From: Rubrivivax sp.
GTDB lineage: Bacteria; Pseudomonadota; Gammaproteobacteria; Burkholderiales; Burkholderiaceae_C
NCBI GenBank assembly: GCA_016790425.1
Contig: JAEUPF010000139.1
Location: 1 to 38,692 of the forward strand
Reading direction: 5' to 3'
Length of the DNA stretch: 38,692 bases
Shown here: positions 14,648 through 24,262 of the stretch, one piece after another
How the letters are laid out: every line of letters starts with the position of its first letter
Position numbering within the stretch: the stretch's first letter is position 1
Made by a program: the position numbers and the translations under genes
The notes under the pieces: model-generated
What the model was told of the DNA's origin: nothing
The model's input: only the letters and a program-made list of their open reading frames with translations
Database searches by the model: none

Positions 14648-15645
14648 ATGCAACCCAGGCAAGGCCCGACGCGGCGCGCCTGGCTGGCGGCCAAGGGGGC
14701 CGGCCTGCTGGCCCTTGCCGGGCTGCCGACCGCGGGCGCGCCGGCGCGCGCGCAGGGTGCTGCGCCGCGGCCCGGGCCCATCGCGACGCCGCGGCCAACG
14801 CCCGTCACGCGGCCCATTCCGGCCAGCGGCGAAGCACTGCCCGTGGTCGGCCTGGGCACCTGGATCACCTTCAATGTGGGCAACGACGCGCGCGCCCGCG
14901 ACGCCTGCGCCGAGGTCGTGCGTGCCTTCTTCGCGCAAGGCGGGCGCTTGATCGACAGCTCGCCGATGTACGGCAGCTCGCAGCCGGTGATCGGCCATGC
15001 GCTGGCGAAGCTGGCGCGCCAGGGCGAGGCGGCGGCGCTGTTCTCGGCCGAGAAGGTGTGGACCGGCGACGGCGCGGCCGGTGCAACCCAGATCGAGGCA
15101 TCGCGCGCGCATTGGGCGTCGCCGGCACCGGGCGCTTCGACCTGATGCAGGTGCACAACCTGCTCGCCTGGGAAGCGCACCTGCCGCGCCTGCTGGCGAT
15201 GAAGGCCGAGGGGAGGCTGCGCTATGTCGGCATCACCACCAGCGAAGGGCGCCGGCACGGCGAGACCGAGCGGATCATGAGGGCGCAGCCGATCGACTTC
15301 GTTCAGTTCACCTACAACCCGGTGGACCGCGAGGCCGAGCGGCGGCTGCTGCCGCTGGCGGCCGAGCGGCGCATCGCCGTGCTCGTGAACCGGCCGTTCC
15401 GCGAAGGCGCGCTGCTGCGGGCACTGGCGCGGCACCGGCTGCCCGGCTGGGCGGCGGAACTGCACTGCGACGGCTGGGCGCAGGCGGTGCTGAAGTTCAT
15501 CGTCTCGCATCCGGCCGTGACCTGCGCGATTCCCGCGACGAGCCAGGTCGCGCACGTGGTGCAGAACATGGGTGCGGCGCGCAACCCGCTGCCCGACGCG
15601 GCGCTGCGCGAGCGCATCGCTGCCGACATCGCGGCGCTCGCCTGA
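14648..15645 (+). pseudogene. Tat-exported aldo/keto reductase, frameshifted
   Basis: Two partial frames together make one protein of about 332 residues. The first (14648 to TGA at 15145) has a twin-arginine leader ('TRRAWLAAKGAGLLALAG') and the AKR residues 'LIDSSPMYGSS' and 'FSAEKVW'. The second frame resumes near 15110 with 'LGVAGTGRFDLMQVHNLLAW' and runs through 'GRLRYVGITTS' to 'HPAVTCAIPATSQ', ending at 15645. The switch lies around 15095-15115 in a CGCGCGCGC run and corresponds to one lost (or two extra) bases. It may be a true inactivating mutation or a base-calling error in GC-rich DNA. Intact relatives are NAD(P)H-type reductases with a Tat signal. Confidence 0.85.
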
Positions 15646-15674
15646 CGGGGCACGAGCGGCCGGCCGCAGCGGCG

Positions 15675-16400
15675 ATGTCGGCGACCCCCGCGACGCCCGG
15701 CGAAGCGATCGAGCGCTGGCTCGAGTGGCTGGGCGACCTCGCCACCTACCGGCCGAGCGACTTCCTGATGTTCGCGCCGCGCACGTACTGGCGGCTGTTC
15801 GAGCTGCACAACGAGGCGTGGTGGCCGCTGCCGCTGCTGTTGCCGCTCGGCGGGCTGGCGGCGCTGGCGTGGGCCTGGCGCGGAGGCACGGCGGCGCACC
15901 GCGCCTGCGGCGCGGGTCTGGCCGCAGCGGCTGCGTTCGTGGGCGTTGCCTTCGTGCTCGGACGCTACGCGCCGATCAACTGGGCCGCGCAGGGCCTGGC
16001 CGTCCTGTGGGTCGGGCTCGGCCTGTCGCTGCTGGCGCTGGCCGCGGCCGGCGGCGGGCCGGCCGCGCCCGGCGCGCGCCGCAGGATCGTAGCCGCGATG
16101 CTGGCGCTCGCGGCCTTGCTCGGCTATCCGCTGCTGGCGCTGCTCGCCGGCCGCCCTCTGCGGCAAGCCGAAGTGTTCGGGCTCGCGCCCGACCCGACAG
16201 CGATCGCGATCCTCGCCTGGTTGCTCGCGGGGCCGTCGGCGGCTGCGGGCTTGATGCGCTCGCTGCGGCGCGCGACCTCGGCGTTGGTGACGGCCTGCTG
16301 CCTGGCGAGCGCCGCCACGCTGGCGTTGCTCGATGAATGGCCGGCGGCGCTGCTGTTGGCCGCGGCGCCCGCCGTTGCGGCGCGGGCGGCCAGGGGCTGA
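15675..16400 (+). CDS. DUF6064 family membrane protein
   Basis: 241 residues. '[20 protein letters not shown]' followed by '[15 protein letters not shown]' is typical of DUF6064. About six or seven hydrophobic helices follow, with '[15 protein letters not shown]' between helices 3 and 4. Function unknown; an inner-membrane location is clear. ATG 15675 lies 29 bases after the aldo/keto reductase remnant with only a weak ribosome site. No enzyme motif was recognised. Confidence 0.82.
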   Translation: MSATPATPGEAIERWLEWLGDLATYRPSDFLMFAPRTYWRLFELHNEAWWPLPLLLPLGGLAALAWAWRGGTAAHRACGAGLAAAAAFVGVAFVLGRYAPINWAAQGLAVLWVGLGLSLLALAAAGGGPAAPGARRRIVAAMLALAALLGYPLLALLAGRPLRQAEVFGLAPDPTAIAILAWLLAGPSAAAGLMRSLRRATSALVTACCLASAATLALLDEWPAALLLAAAPAVAARAARG

Positions 16401-16429
16401 AGGGGACGCAGAAGACGCTGGGAACTGGG

Positions 16430-16465
16430 GACGCAGCGGACGCAGCGGACGCAGGGGACGCAGCG
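16430..16465. repeat. 9-bp tandem repeat (4 copies) in a convergent intergenic gap
   Basis: Four copies of GACGCAGCG (third copy GACGCAGGG), with a degenerate copy near 16404. It fills the 73-base gap between the convergent DUF6064 and lipoprotein genes. Confidence 0.85.
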
Positions 16466-16473
16466 GCCGCCGC

Positions 16474-16884
16474 TCAGGCGCAGTTCACCGTCACCGCGTG
16501 CGAGTGGGCCTCGGTGGTCGAGGAGACGACGGTCACCGTGCCACCGGCCTTCAACGTGGCGCGCTGGGCTGCGGTCAGCGTGACCGTGTGCGTGTGCGTC
16601 GCGGTGCCGCGGATGTCGTAGGCGGTGTCGACCATCGGGTCGTAGCCGGCGCCCGGCTCGAGGTCGCTGTTGGCCAGCACCAGCGCGTGCCCGTGGTTGC
16701 CGGCGATGCCGGCGCCGCAGCTGCTCGCCGCCGGCCCCGCCGCCGGGGACGGCGCAGGGCTGTCACCGCCGCCACCGCCGCCGCAGCCGGCCAGCGTGAG
16801 CAGCGACCACGCCACCAGCACGCGGCCGCACAGATGGCCGCACAGACGGCCACAGAAGTCCTTGCGCGAGAGGGTCTCGTCCAT
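16474..16884 (-). CDS. Small histidine-containing lipoprotein of unknown function
   Basis: 136 residues. ATG at 16884 has GGAGG eight bases upstream on the minus strand. A signal peptide with lipobox 'LTLAGC' (C34) is followed by a glycine and Pro/Ser linker. The C-terminal domain carries '[14 protein letters not shown]', '[19 protein letters not shown]' and '[15 protein letters not shown]', that is, three His-x-His elements. A cysteine near the linker and the penultimate Cys could form a disulfide. Similar HTHTVTLT proteins occur scattered in proteobacteria, without known function to me. Metal binding is a guess from the paired histidines. It converges with DUF6064 and diverges from ahpC. 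Confidence 0.8.
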   Translation of the reverse strand: MDETLSRKDFCGRLCGHLCGRVLVAWSLLTLAGCGGGGGGDSPAPSPAAGPAASSCGAGIAGNHGHALVLANSDLEPGAGYDPMVDTAYDIRGTATHTHTVTLTAAQRATLKAGGTVTVVSSTTEAHSHAVTVNCA

Positions 16885-17020
16885 GGCTGGCGCCTCCAGG
16901 CACGGCAGGCCGCCCGAACCGGCCGGGCTGCCCGCCTCGCGGTGTACGGCGGGGCCGGGCTTTCGCTTCCGCCGGGTGGGCGTGCGCAACGGCTTGCCGC
17001 TGCCGGGGCCCGGTCCCGCT

Positions 17021-17050
17021 CCGGGCCGGGCCGGGCCGGGCCGGGCCGGG
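17021..17050. repeat. Pentanucleotide repeat (CCGGG)6
   Basis: Six perfect CCGGG units ending two bases before the candidate OxyR-type site, inside the divergent lipoprotein/ahpC promoter region. The run is extended on the left by degenerate copies. Confidence 0.92.
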
Positions 17051-17052
17051 CA

Positions 17053-17089
17053 ATAGGAAATGGCGATCGCAGGAATCGCCTCAATCAAA
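17053..17089 (+). promoter_or_regulatory. Candidate OxyR-type operator upstream of ahpC
   Basis: ATAG-N7-CGAT-N7-ATCG-N7-CAAA has the four-quarter-site, 7-base spacing of the OxyR consensus ATAG-N7-CTAT-N7-ATAG-N7-CTAT, matching 12 of 16 key bases. The centre is also a perfect inverted repeat, GGCGAT-N7-ATCGCC (17062-17080). It lies 76-112 bases before the ahpC start codon. Hand match only. Confidence 0.4.
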
Positions 17090-17164
17090 CCACTGCATGC
17101 CAGCCGGCGGCCATACTGCCGCTCATCGGATTCACCGATGCAGTAGCTAACCCACGGAGTACCT

Positions 17165-17728
17165 ATGTCCCTCGTCAACACCACCGTCCAGCCCTTCAGG
17201 AACCAGGCCTTTCACAACGGCAAGTTCGTCGAAGTCACCGAGCAGAGCCTGAAGGGCAGATGGTCGGTGTTCATCTTCATGCCGGCCGCGTTCACGTTCA
17301 ACTGCCCCACCGAGGTGGAGGACGCGGCCGAGAACTACGCCGCCTTCCGGGACCTCGGCGCCGAGGTCTACGTCGTCACCACCGACACGCACTTCTCGCA
17401 CAAGGTGTGGCACGAGACGAGCCCGGCGGTGGGCAAGGCGCGCTTCCCGCTCGTCGGCGACCCCACGCACCGGCTGACGCGCATGTTCGGCGTGCACATC
17501 GAGGAAGAAGGCCTGGCGCTGCGCGGCACGTTCGTCGTCGACCCCGAAGGCGTGATCAAGACCGCCGAAGTGCACGACAACGCGATCGCCCGCGACGTCA
17601 AGGAGACGCTGCGCAAGCTGAAGGCGGCGCAGTACGTGGCCAAGAACCCCGGCCAGGTGTGCCCCGCGAAGTGGCAGGAAGGCGCAGCGGCGCTCAAGCC
17701 CTCGCTGGACCTCGTGGGCAAGATCTGA
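17165..17728 (+). CDS. ahpC: Alkyl hydroperoxide reductase subunit C (2-Cys peroxiredoxin)
   Basis: 187 residues, the normal length of the AhpC group. Peroxidatic cysteine C47 is in '[11 protein letters not shown]' and the resolving cysteine C166 in 'GQVCPAKW'. '[15 protein letters not shown]' and '[14 protein letters not shown]' are conserved AhpC segments. It reduces H2O2, organic peroxides and peroxynitrite in the cytosol and is recycled by AhpF, encoded 41 bases downstream. ATG 17165 has GGAG six bases upstream. A candidate OxyR-type site and a CCGGG repeat lie in the leader region. Confidence 0.97.
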   Translation: MSLVNTTVQPFRNQAFHNGKFVEVTEQSLKGRWSVFIFMPAAFTFNCPTEVEDAAENYAAFRDLGAEVYVVTTDTHFSHKVWHETSPAVGKARFPLVGDPTHRLTRMFGVHIEEEGLALRGTFVVDPEGVIKTAEVHDNAIARDVKETLRKLKAAQYVAKNPGQVCPAKWQEGAAALKPSLDLVGKI

Positions 17729-17769
17729 CGCGGCCGCCATCGGCCAACGCACGGAAAGGAAGCACCGCC

Positions 17770-19350
17770 ATGCTGGACGCCGGCCTCAAGGCGCAGCTCG
17801 CAACCTACCTCGGGCGTGTGACGCAGCCCGTGGCGCTGGTGTCGTCGCTCGACGACCGCCCGGCGTCGCAGGAGATGCGTGCGCTGCTCGAGGAGATCGC
17901 TGCGCTCAGCGACAAGATCACCGTTCGCCACGACGGCACGCATGAGCGCCGGCCGTCGTTCTCGGTCGGCCGCGCCGGGCACGACGCGGGCGTGCGCTTC
18001 GCCGCGGTGCCGCTGGGGCACGAGTTCAGCTCGCTGGTGCTGGCGCTGCTGCACGCCGGCGGCCATCCGCCTAAGGTGGAAGCCGAAGTCATCGAGCAGG
18101 TGCGCTCGCTTGCTCCCGAGTCGGGCGACCTCGTCTTCGAGACCTGGATGTCGCTGACCTGCCACAACTGCCCGGACGTGGTGCAGGCGCTGAACCTGAT
18201 GGCGGTGCTGAACCCGCGCGTGCGCCACGTCGCCATCGACGGCGCCCTGTTTCAGGCCGAGGTCGAGGCGCGGCAGATCATGGCCGTGCCGACGGTGTTC
18301 CTCAACGGCCAGCCATTCGGCTCCGGCCGCATGGAACTGGCCGACATCCTGGCCAAGGTCGACACCGGCGCGGCAGCCCGCGAGGCGGCGAAGCTGGCCG
18401 CCAAGGAGCCCTTCGACATGCTCATCGTCGGCGGCGGTCCGGCCGGTGCGGCTGCGGCGGTGTACGCGGCGCGCAAGGGCATCCGCACCGGCGTCGTCGC
18501 CGAGCGCTTCGGCGGCCAGACGCTCGACACGCTGGGCATCGAGAACTACGTTTCCGTGCCCGAGACCACGGGGCCGAAGTTCGCCGCGGCGCTGGAAGCG
18601 CAGGTGCGCGGCTACGGCGTCGACCTGATGAACCAGCAGCGCGTGACGCGGCTGGAGCCGGCGGCGGATGCGGGCGGCGGTGTCACCGTCGAGCTCGCCA
18701 ACGGGGCAACGTTGAGGGCGCGCTCGCTGGTGCTCGCCCCCGGCGCACGCTGGCGCAACGTCGGCGTGCCCGGCGAACAGGAATACCGCAACAGGGGCGT
18801 GGCCTACTGCCCGCACTGCGACGGGCCGCTGTTCAAGGGCAAGCGCGTCGCCGTCATCGGCGGCGGCAACTCGGGCGTCGAGGCCGCGATCGACCTCGCC
18901 GGCATGGTCGAGCACGTGACGCTGGTCGAGTTCGCCGAGCAGTTGAAGGCCGACGCCGTGCTCGTCGACAAGCTGGGCAGCCTGGCGAACGTGGCCGTGC
19001 ACGTGAACGCGCAGACGACCGAGATCCTCGGCGACGGCGCCAAGGTCACCGGCCTCGTCTTCAAGGACCGCGCCAGCGGCGAAGGCCACCGCGTGCCGCT
19101 GGCCGGCGTCTTCGTGCAGATCGGCCTCGTGCCCAACACCGAGTGGCTGCGCGGCACGGTGGAGCTGACGCGGCACGGCGAGATCGTCGTCGACGAGCGA
19201 GGTGCGACGAACCTGCCCGGCGTCTTCGCCGCCGGCGACGCGACGACCGTGCCGTTCAAGCAGATCGTCATCGCCGCGGGCCAGGGCGCGAAGGCGGCGC
19301 TGTCGGCGTTCGACCACCTGATCCGCAGCCCGGCCGCTGCGGTGGCCTGA
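17770..19350 (+). CDS. ahpF: Alkyl hydroperoxide reductase subunit F
   Basis: 526 residues, close to E. coli AhpF (about 520). The N-terminal tandem thioredoxin-fold domain (1-200) carries the redox pair C131/C134 in 'LTCHNCPD'. The FAD domain begins '[15 protein letters not shown]', the NADH Rossmann motif is '[17 protein letters not shown]', and the second redox pair C347/C350 lies in 'AYCPHCDG'. '[19 protein letters not shown]' closes the FAD site. Electrons pass from NADH via FAD and the two disulfides to AhpC. ATG 17770 has a GGAAAGGA ribosome site; the gene is clearly in an operon with ahpC. Confidence 0.97.
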   Translation: MLDAGLKAQLATYLGRVTQPVALVSSLDDRPASQEMRALLEEIAALSDKITVRHDGTHERRPSFSVGRAGHDAGVRFAAVPLGHEFSSLVLALLHAGGHPPKVEAEVIEQVRSLAPESGDLVFETWMSLTCHNCPDVVQALNLMAVLNPRVRHVAIDGALFQAEVEARQIMAVPTVFLNGQPFGSGRMELADILAKVDTGAAAREAAKLAAKEPFDMLIVGGGPAGAAAAVYAARKGIRTGVVAERFGGQTLDTLGIENYVSVPETTGPKFAAALEAQVRGYGVDLMNQQRVTRLEPAADAGGGVTVELANGATLRARSLVLAPGARWRNVGVPGEQEYRNRGVAYCPHCDGPLFKGKRVAVIGGGNSGVEAAIDLAGMVEHVTLVEFAEQLKADAVLVDKLGSLANVAVHVNAQTTEILGDGAKVTGLVFKDRASGEGHRVPLAGVFVQIGLVPNTEWLRGTVELTRHGEIVVDERGATNLPGVFAAGDATTVPFKQIVIAAGQGAKAALSAFDHLIRSPAAAVA

Positions 19351-19378
19351 AGCCGGCGCCCCGGCGGCCCGGCTTGCA

Positions 19379-19452
19379 GGCGAAGGCGCGGGCGAAGGCG
19401 CAGGGCGAAGGCGAAGGCGAAGGCGAGGGCGAAGGCGAAGGCGAAGGCGAGG
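19379..19452. repeat. Hexanucleotide GGCGAA tandem repeat in a convergent gap
   Basis: About twelve slightly degenerate copies of GGCGAA/GGCGAG/GGCGCG fill most of the 110 bases between the stop codons of ahpF (plus) and treY (minus). A short stem AAGCCGG/CCGGCTT (19350-19375) directly follows the ahpF stop but has no T-run. Confidence 0.88.
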
Positions 19453-19460
19453 CCGGCGCC

Positions 19461-22448
19461 TCAGCCACCCGGGTCGGGCTGCAGGACGGCGACGCACAAG
19501 CCGCGCAGCACGGCGGCCACCGGCAGGCCGGTGCTGCCGCCTTCGGCCTCGACGCGGCGGCCGCTGAGCACGTCGCACCAGCGGCGCGGCGCGCCTTCGG
19601 GCAGCGGCAACGTCGTGCCGTTCCAGCAGTCGCCGCCGGTGAGGCGCTCGATGCGGCCTTCGCAGGCGGTCCACGCAAGGCGGGGCACGACGGTCAGGCA
19701 GGCCTGCTCGCCGCGCCGGCGCAGGAAGGCGACCACGTTCGCCGCGCGCCGGCCGTCGGCGGCCAGCGGCACGTAGTCGCCCTCGCGCAGCAGGCCGGCC
19801 GCGACATCGCGCCGCCAGCGCAGCAGCCGCGCGGTGACGAAGAGCTTGTGCAGGCCGCCGGCCAGCGGACGCCCGGCCAGCGCCTGGGCACTCATCGCAT
19901 CGGCCGCCTCCAGCCGGCGCCCCAGGCAGCCCCAGTCGACCGCGCGCCGGTTGTCCGGGTCGACCAACGCCTGCTGCCAGTCCTCGTTGCCCTGGTAGAA
20001 GTCGGGCACGCCGGGCGACGTGATCTTCAGCGCCAGCAGCGCCAGGCTGTTGACGCAGCCGAACGGTGCGATGCGATCGACGAAGGCGCGCAGGTCGCTC
20101 AGGAACGGATTGGGTTCGAGCCGCGCCAGCAGCACCTGGACGGCGCGTTCCAGCGCGCGCTCGTGCGCCTCGTCGGTGTCGAGCCAGCTGCTGGCCTGCT
20201 TGGCTTCGCGCGCCGCCTTGAGCATGTAGGCGGCAACGCGCTCGCGCAGCGGCTCGACGCACGCGGCCGCGTCCTCGTGCCCGGCCGGCCACACGCCCAC
20301 GAGCGTCTGGAACAGCAGCAGTTCATCGTTGCGTTCCGCGGGCGGCTCGACGCTGGCGATGTGCCATTGCGCGGCGGCCAGTTCGTGCCAGCGCCGCAGC
20401 GCCTCGGCCCACGCGGCGGGCATCTCCGAGAGCACCGCCAGCCTTGCCCGCACGTCCTCCGAGCGCTTGCTGTCGTGCGTGGAGCTGCCGAGCATCGTGC
20501 GCGGCGTGCGCCGGGCGCGTTCGCCGTTGGCGGCATGGAACGCGGCCGCGTCGAGGCCGAAGCGGCGCGGGTCGCCGCCCACGTCGTTGAGCGCCACCAG
20601 GCGGTGGTGGCGGTAGAACGCGGTGTCCTCCATCGCCTTGGCCATCACCGGTGCGGTGAACTGCTGCCAGCGGCGCACGAAGCGCGTTCGGCAGGCGCGC
20701 TCCTCGTCGCCGGCGGCCGGCGCGGCCGCATCGCCGGGCCGCTCCAGCAGCAGCGCGCGGATGAACGCCACGTGTTCCTGCAGCGAAGGGCGGCAGCGGC
20801 TGCGCGCCAGCGCCGCGCAGCGCTCGATGCGGGCGCGGTCGCCGGGCGTTGCCTCGCCGGCCTCGCCGATGTAGGTGCGGTAGACGTCGAATGCGGCGGT
20901 CAGCTCGACGATCGCCGCGCGCAGGCCGGGCCGCGTGAAGTCGCGGCTGGCACGGTGGCGCAGCGCCAGGTCGTGCGCCAGCTCGGTGAGCAGGCGCAGA
21001 TCGGCGGCCAGCGCGATGGCCATGATCGTGCGCTTGGCCGCGTCGAGCTCGGCGCCGAAGTCGATGGCGCGGCCGACGAAGTCCGCGGTCAGGGCGTCGA
21101 AGGCGGCTTCGTTGGCGCCGTCGACGAACAGCCCGAGCGCCTGGTTGGCGAAGCGGTAGCCGGTATCGCCGTGCACCGCCCAGGCTTCCGGCCATGCTTC
21201 CTCGTCGCCGAGGATCGTCTCGGCGACGACCCACACGGCCCGCGCCGGCGCCTGTGCGCCCTCGCCCGGCGCGTCGCGGCGGGCGCGCGCCGCCGCCGCC
21301 GCGGCGGCGCGCTCCTGCAGACGCCGGAAGTACGCCGGCGGGTCGGCCATGCCGTCGGGGTGGTCGATGCGCAGCGCCTGCACGCGGCCCTGCGCGGTCC
21401 ACTCGAGCAGGCGCGCGTGCACCGCGTCGAAGACCTCGGGCCGCTCGACGCGCAAGCCGGCCAGAGCATCGACATCGAAGAAGCGGCGGTAGTTGAGTTC
21501 GTCGCCGGCGGCGCGCCAGTGCGCCAGGCGCCAGGCCTGCCGCTGCACGAGCGCGTCCAGGCGGTCCCAGCTCGCGCTGTCGCCGGGCCGGCCGGCCAGC
21601 GCGGCGGCGCAGTCGGCCAGCCACTGCGCGGCCCAGCCGGCGTGCGCGTGCAGCTCGGCCAGCGCCCGGTTCAGCGAGGCCACCTCGCGTTGCCGGGTCG
21701 CGCGCGCCACCGCGTCGGGGGTGTCGCGCGGCGGCAGCCGGGCGCAGCCTTCGATGATCGAAGCCACGGCGGCGCGCTCGATGTCGCTGGGCGCTGCGGC
21801 TTGGGGCAGCGGCACGGCGGCCAGCAGCGCGGCGTGGTCGTCCAGCGTGATCGGGAAGCGGTGCTCGAAGTAGTGCAGCGAGAAGGCGCCCCGATCGGCG
21901 TCGAACGCCGGCACGATCTCGCCGGCTTCGAGCGCCCGGCCGTAAGGCTGGCCGAGCACCGGCAGCAGCACCTTGCCGGCCAGCTCGCGCTGCGGCGGCG
22001 ACCACTCGATGTCGAAGAACGGCGCGTGCGCGGCGGCGGGGCCGTTGGCCAGCACGTCGAGCCACCACTCGTTGCCCGCTGCGGCGAGCACGGCCATGTG
22101 GTTGGGCACGATGTCGAGCACCAGCCCCATGCCGTGCGCGCGCAGCACGTCGGTCAGCGCGGCGAACGCCGCCTCGTCGCCCAGCTCGGGGTTCAGGCGC
22201 GTGAAGTCCACGCCGTCGTAGCCGTGCCGGCTGCCGGGCCGCGCCGCCAGCAGCGGCGAGGCGTACAGGTGCGTGACGCCCAGACGGTGCAGATGGCCCA
22301 CGCAGCTGCTCGCGGCGTTCAGGTCGAAGCCGGCGTGCAGCTGCAGCCGGTAGGTCGAAAGCGGCACCTCGGCGGTGGCGAGGAACGCCGCTGCGGCGAC
22401 GTCGGGCGGGCCGGCGGCGGCTTCGGTGGCTTCGGCGGAACGGCTCAC
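19461..22448 (-). CDS. treY: Malto-oligosyltrehalose synthase
   Basis: 995 residues, GH13 family. It isomerises the reducing-end alpha-1,4 bond of malto-oligosaccharides to alpha,alpha-1,1, giving maltooligosyl trehalose. Motifs: 'STYRLQLHAGFDLNAA', 'HGYDGVDFTRLNPELG', 'LDIVPNHMA', nucleophile D362 in 'ALRIDHPDGMADP', acid/base Glu in 'VVAETILGDEE', 'STHDSKRSEDVRARL' and 'GVPDFYQGNEDW'. The start is GTG 22448, overlapping the treZ stop by four bases (GTGA), which fixes the start and implies translational coupling. Length is a little above typical TreY (about 700-950), from alanine-rich insertions. It is the last gene of glgC-glgX-treZ-treY. Confidence 0.95.
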   Translation of the reverse strand: MSRSAEATEAAAGPPDVAAAAFLATAEVPLSTYRLQLHAGFDLNAASSCVGHLHRLGVTHLYASPLLAARPGSRHGYDGVDFTRLNPELGDEAAFAALTDVLRAHGMGLVLDIVPNHMAVLAAAGNEWWLDVLANGPAAAHAPFFDIEWSPPQRELAGKVLLPVLGQPYGRALEAGEIVPAFDADRGAFSLHYFEHRFPITLDDHAALLAAVPLPQAAAPSDIERAAVASIIEGCARLPPRDTPDAVARATRQREVASLNRALAELHAHAGWAAQWLADCAAALAGRPGDSASWDRLDALVQRQAWRLAHWRAAGDELNYRRFFDVDALAGLRVERPEVFDAVHARLLEWTAQGRVQALRIDHPDGMADPPAYFRRLQERAAAAAAARARRDAPGEGAQAPARAVWVVAETILGDEEAWPEAWAVHGDTGYRFANQALGLFVDGANEAAFDALTADFVGRAIDFGAELDAAKRTIMAIALAADLRLLTELAHDLALRHRASRDFTRPGLRAAIVELTAAFDVYRTYIGEAGEATPGDRARIERCAALARSRCRPSLQEHVAFIRALLLERPGDAAAPAAGDEERACRTRFVRRWQQFTAPVMAKAMEDTAFYRHHRLVALNDVGGDPRRFGLDAAAFHAANGERARRTPRTMLGSSTHDSKRSEDVRARLAVLSEMPAAWAEALRRWHELAAAQWHIASVEPPAERNDELLLFQTLVGVWPAGHEDAAACVEPLRERVAAYMLKAAREAKQASSWLDTDEAHERALERAVQVLLARLEPNPFLSDLRAFVDRIAPFGCVNSLALLALKITSPGVPDFYQGNEDWQQALVDPDNRRAVDWGCLGRRLEAADAMSAQALAGRPLAGGLHKLFVTARLLRWRRDVAAGLLREGDYVPLAADGRRAANVVAFLRRRGEQACLTVVPRLAWTACEGRIERLTGGDCWNGTTLPLPEGAPRRWCDVLSGRRVEAEGGSTGLPVAAVLRGLCVAVLQPDPGG

Positions 22449-24262
22449 GCCGCGTTGCTCCAGTGCCAGCGGCCGGACCAGGGGCCGAGCGTCGGCGCGT
22501 GCGCCTGCGCTTGGCCGGCGGCGTGCAGGCACGCGCCCGGCGGCGGCGCGGCGGCCACCGCTTCGGGCCCCAGATTGGCCTGCATCGACCAGACGCCCGC
22601 GCCGGCGCCGCCGAAGCGCCAGCGCACCTCGACGAAGCGCCCGGCGTCGCGGGCCTCGTGGCCTTCTTCGGCGAGCGCGGCCAGGCGCGGCACCAGGTGC
22701 GCCGTGCGCAGCGCCAGCAGCGCGCGACAGAGCGCGCGCCAGGCTGCGGCGTCGGGCCCGGGCTGCACGATCGAGCGCGCGAACGTCCGGGCACTGCACG
22801 GGTCGGGCAGCCGCCCCTGGCGCGCCGCCTCGGCGGTGCGCGGGAAGTGCGCGAACTCCTCGATGCGGCCGCGCCGCACCGCTTCGCGCAGCTCGCCTGC
22901 CCAGTCGGCGAAGTACAGGAACGGCACCGTCGCGCCGTCCTCCTCGCCCATGAACAGCAGCGGCGGCGAAGGGGCGAGCAGCACCACCGCCAGTGCCAGC
23001 CGCAGCGCCGCCGGCTCGGCCAGTGTCGTCAGGCGCTCGCCGAAGGCGCGGTTGCCGATCTGGTCGTGGTTCTGCAGGAAGTTCACGGTGGCCGACAGCG
23101 GCACGCGGCCTTGCGCGGCGCGCCGCGGCGGCGCGCCTTCGGCGTTGTGCGGGCCGCCTTCGCGCGCGAAGCCGTGCGTCAGGCAGCGCGCCAGCTGCGC
23201 CACCGGCGCGTCGTACTCGGCGTAGTAGCCGTCGTGCTCGCCGGTGAGCAGCACGTGCAGGCAATGGTGCACGTCGCCGTTCCACTGGCCGTCGAAGCGA
23301 CCGCTCGTGCGCGGCGCGGCCAGGCGGGTGCCGTCGTTGCTGTCGTTCTCGAGCACGAGGTGCACGTGGCGGTCGGTGAACGCGGCGCGAACGCGCCCGG
23401 AGATCTCCTCCAGGATGTGCGGTGCGCCGTCGTCGCGGATGGCGTGCACGGCGTCGAAGCGCAGGCCGTCGAGGTGGTACTCGCCGAGCCAGTACAGCGC
23501 GTGCTCGGTGTAGAAGTCGCGCACCTCGGGGCGGCCGAAGTCGATGGCCGCGCCCCACGCGGTGCGGTGGCGTGCGGTGAAGAAGCCGCCCGCGTAGGCG
23601 TGCAGGAAGTTGCCGTCGGGGCCGAAGTGGTTGTCGACGACGTCCAGCAGCACCATCAGGCCGAGCGCGTGCGCCGCGGCGACGAAGCGCTTGAACGCCG
23701 CCGGCTCGCCGTAGCCGTGGAACGGCGCGAACGGCAGCACGCCGTCGTAGCCCCAGCCGAAGCGGCCGGGCCAGTCGGCCACCGGCATCACCTGCAGCGC
23801 GGTGATGCCGAGCTCGGCCAGGCGGGGCAACTGCTCGCGCGCCGCGTCCCAGGTGCCCGCGGTGGTGAAGGTGCCGATGTGCAGTTCGTACAGCACCGCT
23901 TCGTGCCAGGGCCGGCCACGCCAGCCGGCGTCGGGCCAGTCGAAGGCCGCGGGGTCGACGAGCACCGAGTCGCCGTGCGGGCCTTCGGGGTTCCAGCGCG
24001 AAGCGGGGTCGGGAACGTCCAGCCGATCGTCGATGCGCCAGCGGTAGCGCGCGCCGGGGCGGGCGTGGCCGGCGCGCACGGTCCACCAGCCGCCCGTGCC
24101 GTCGCGCGGGTCGCGCTCGGCGGCGACGGTGCCGCCGTCCAGGCGCAGCGAGACCTGCGTGGCGTCGGGTGCCCAGAGGCGGAACGCGGCGCCGCCGCCT
24201 TCGCCGCCTTCGCCGCCCGCCAGCAGCGTTGCGCCCCAGCGCATCGGGTGGCGGCGCTTCAT
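22445..24262 (-). CDS. treZ: Malto-oligosyltrehalose trehalohydrolase
   Basis: 605 residues, GH13. It releases trehalose from maltooligosyl trehalose made by TreY. An N-terminal CBM48-like domain ('FRLWAPDATQVSLRLDGG') precedes the barrel with 'YELHIGTFTTAGTWDAA', 'GYDGVLPFAPFHGYGEP', nucleophile D270 in 'GLRFDAVHAI', E305 in 'LVLENDSND' and D400 in 'FLQNHDQIGNRA'. Start ATG 24262 overlaps the glgX stop as ATGA. The stop overlaps treY's GTG, so the three genes are chained by 4-base overlaps. Confidence 0.96.
   Translation of the reverse strand: MKRRHPMRWGATLLAGGEGGEGGGAAFRLWAPDATQVSLRLDGGTVAAERDPRDGTGGWWTVRAGHARPGARYRWRIDDRLDVPDPASRWNPEGPHGDSVLVDPAAFDWPDAGWRGRPWHEAVLYELHIGTFTTAGTWDAAREQLPRLAELGITALQVMPVADWPGRFGWGYDGVLPFAPFHGYGEPAAFKRFVAAAHALGLMVLLDVVDNHFGPDGNFLHAYAGGFFTARHRTAWGAAIDFGRPEVRDFYTEHALYWLGEYHLDGLRFDAVHAIRDDGAPHILEEISGRVRAAFTDRHVHLVLENDSNDGTRLAAPRTSGRFDGQWNGDVHHCLHVLLTGEHDGYYAEYDAPVAQLARCLTHGFAREGGPHNAEGAPPRRAAQGRVPLSATVNFLQNHDQIGNRAFGERLTTLAEPAALRLALAVVLLAPSPPLLFMGEEDGATVPFLYFADWAGELREAVRRGRIEEFAHFPRTAEAARQGRLPDPCSARTFARSIVQPGPDAAAWRALCRALLALRTAHLVPRLAALAEEGHEARDAGRFVEVRWRFGGAGAGVWSMQANLGPEAVAAAPPPGACLHAAGQAQAHAPTLGPWSGRWHWSNAA

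Noticed and set aside
19379-19452. Possible CRISPR or coding origin of the GGCGAA repeats
   Set aside because: Units are 6 bp with no spacers; no cas genes in the window; the frame through it gives only Gly/Glu low complexity.
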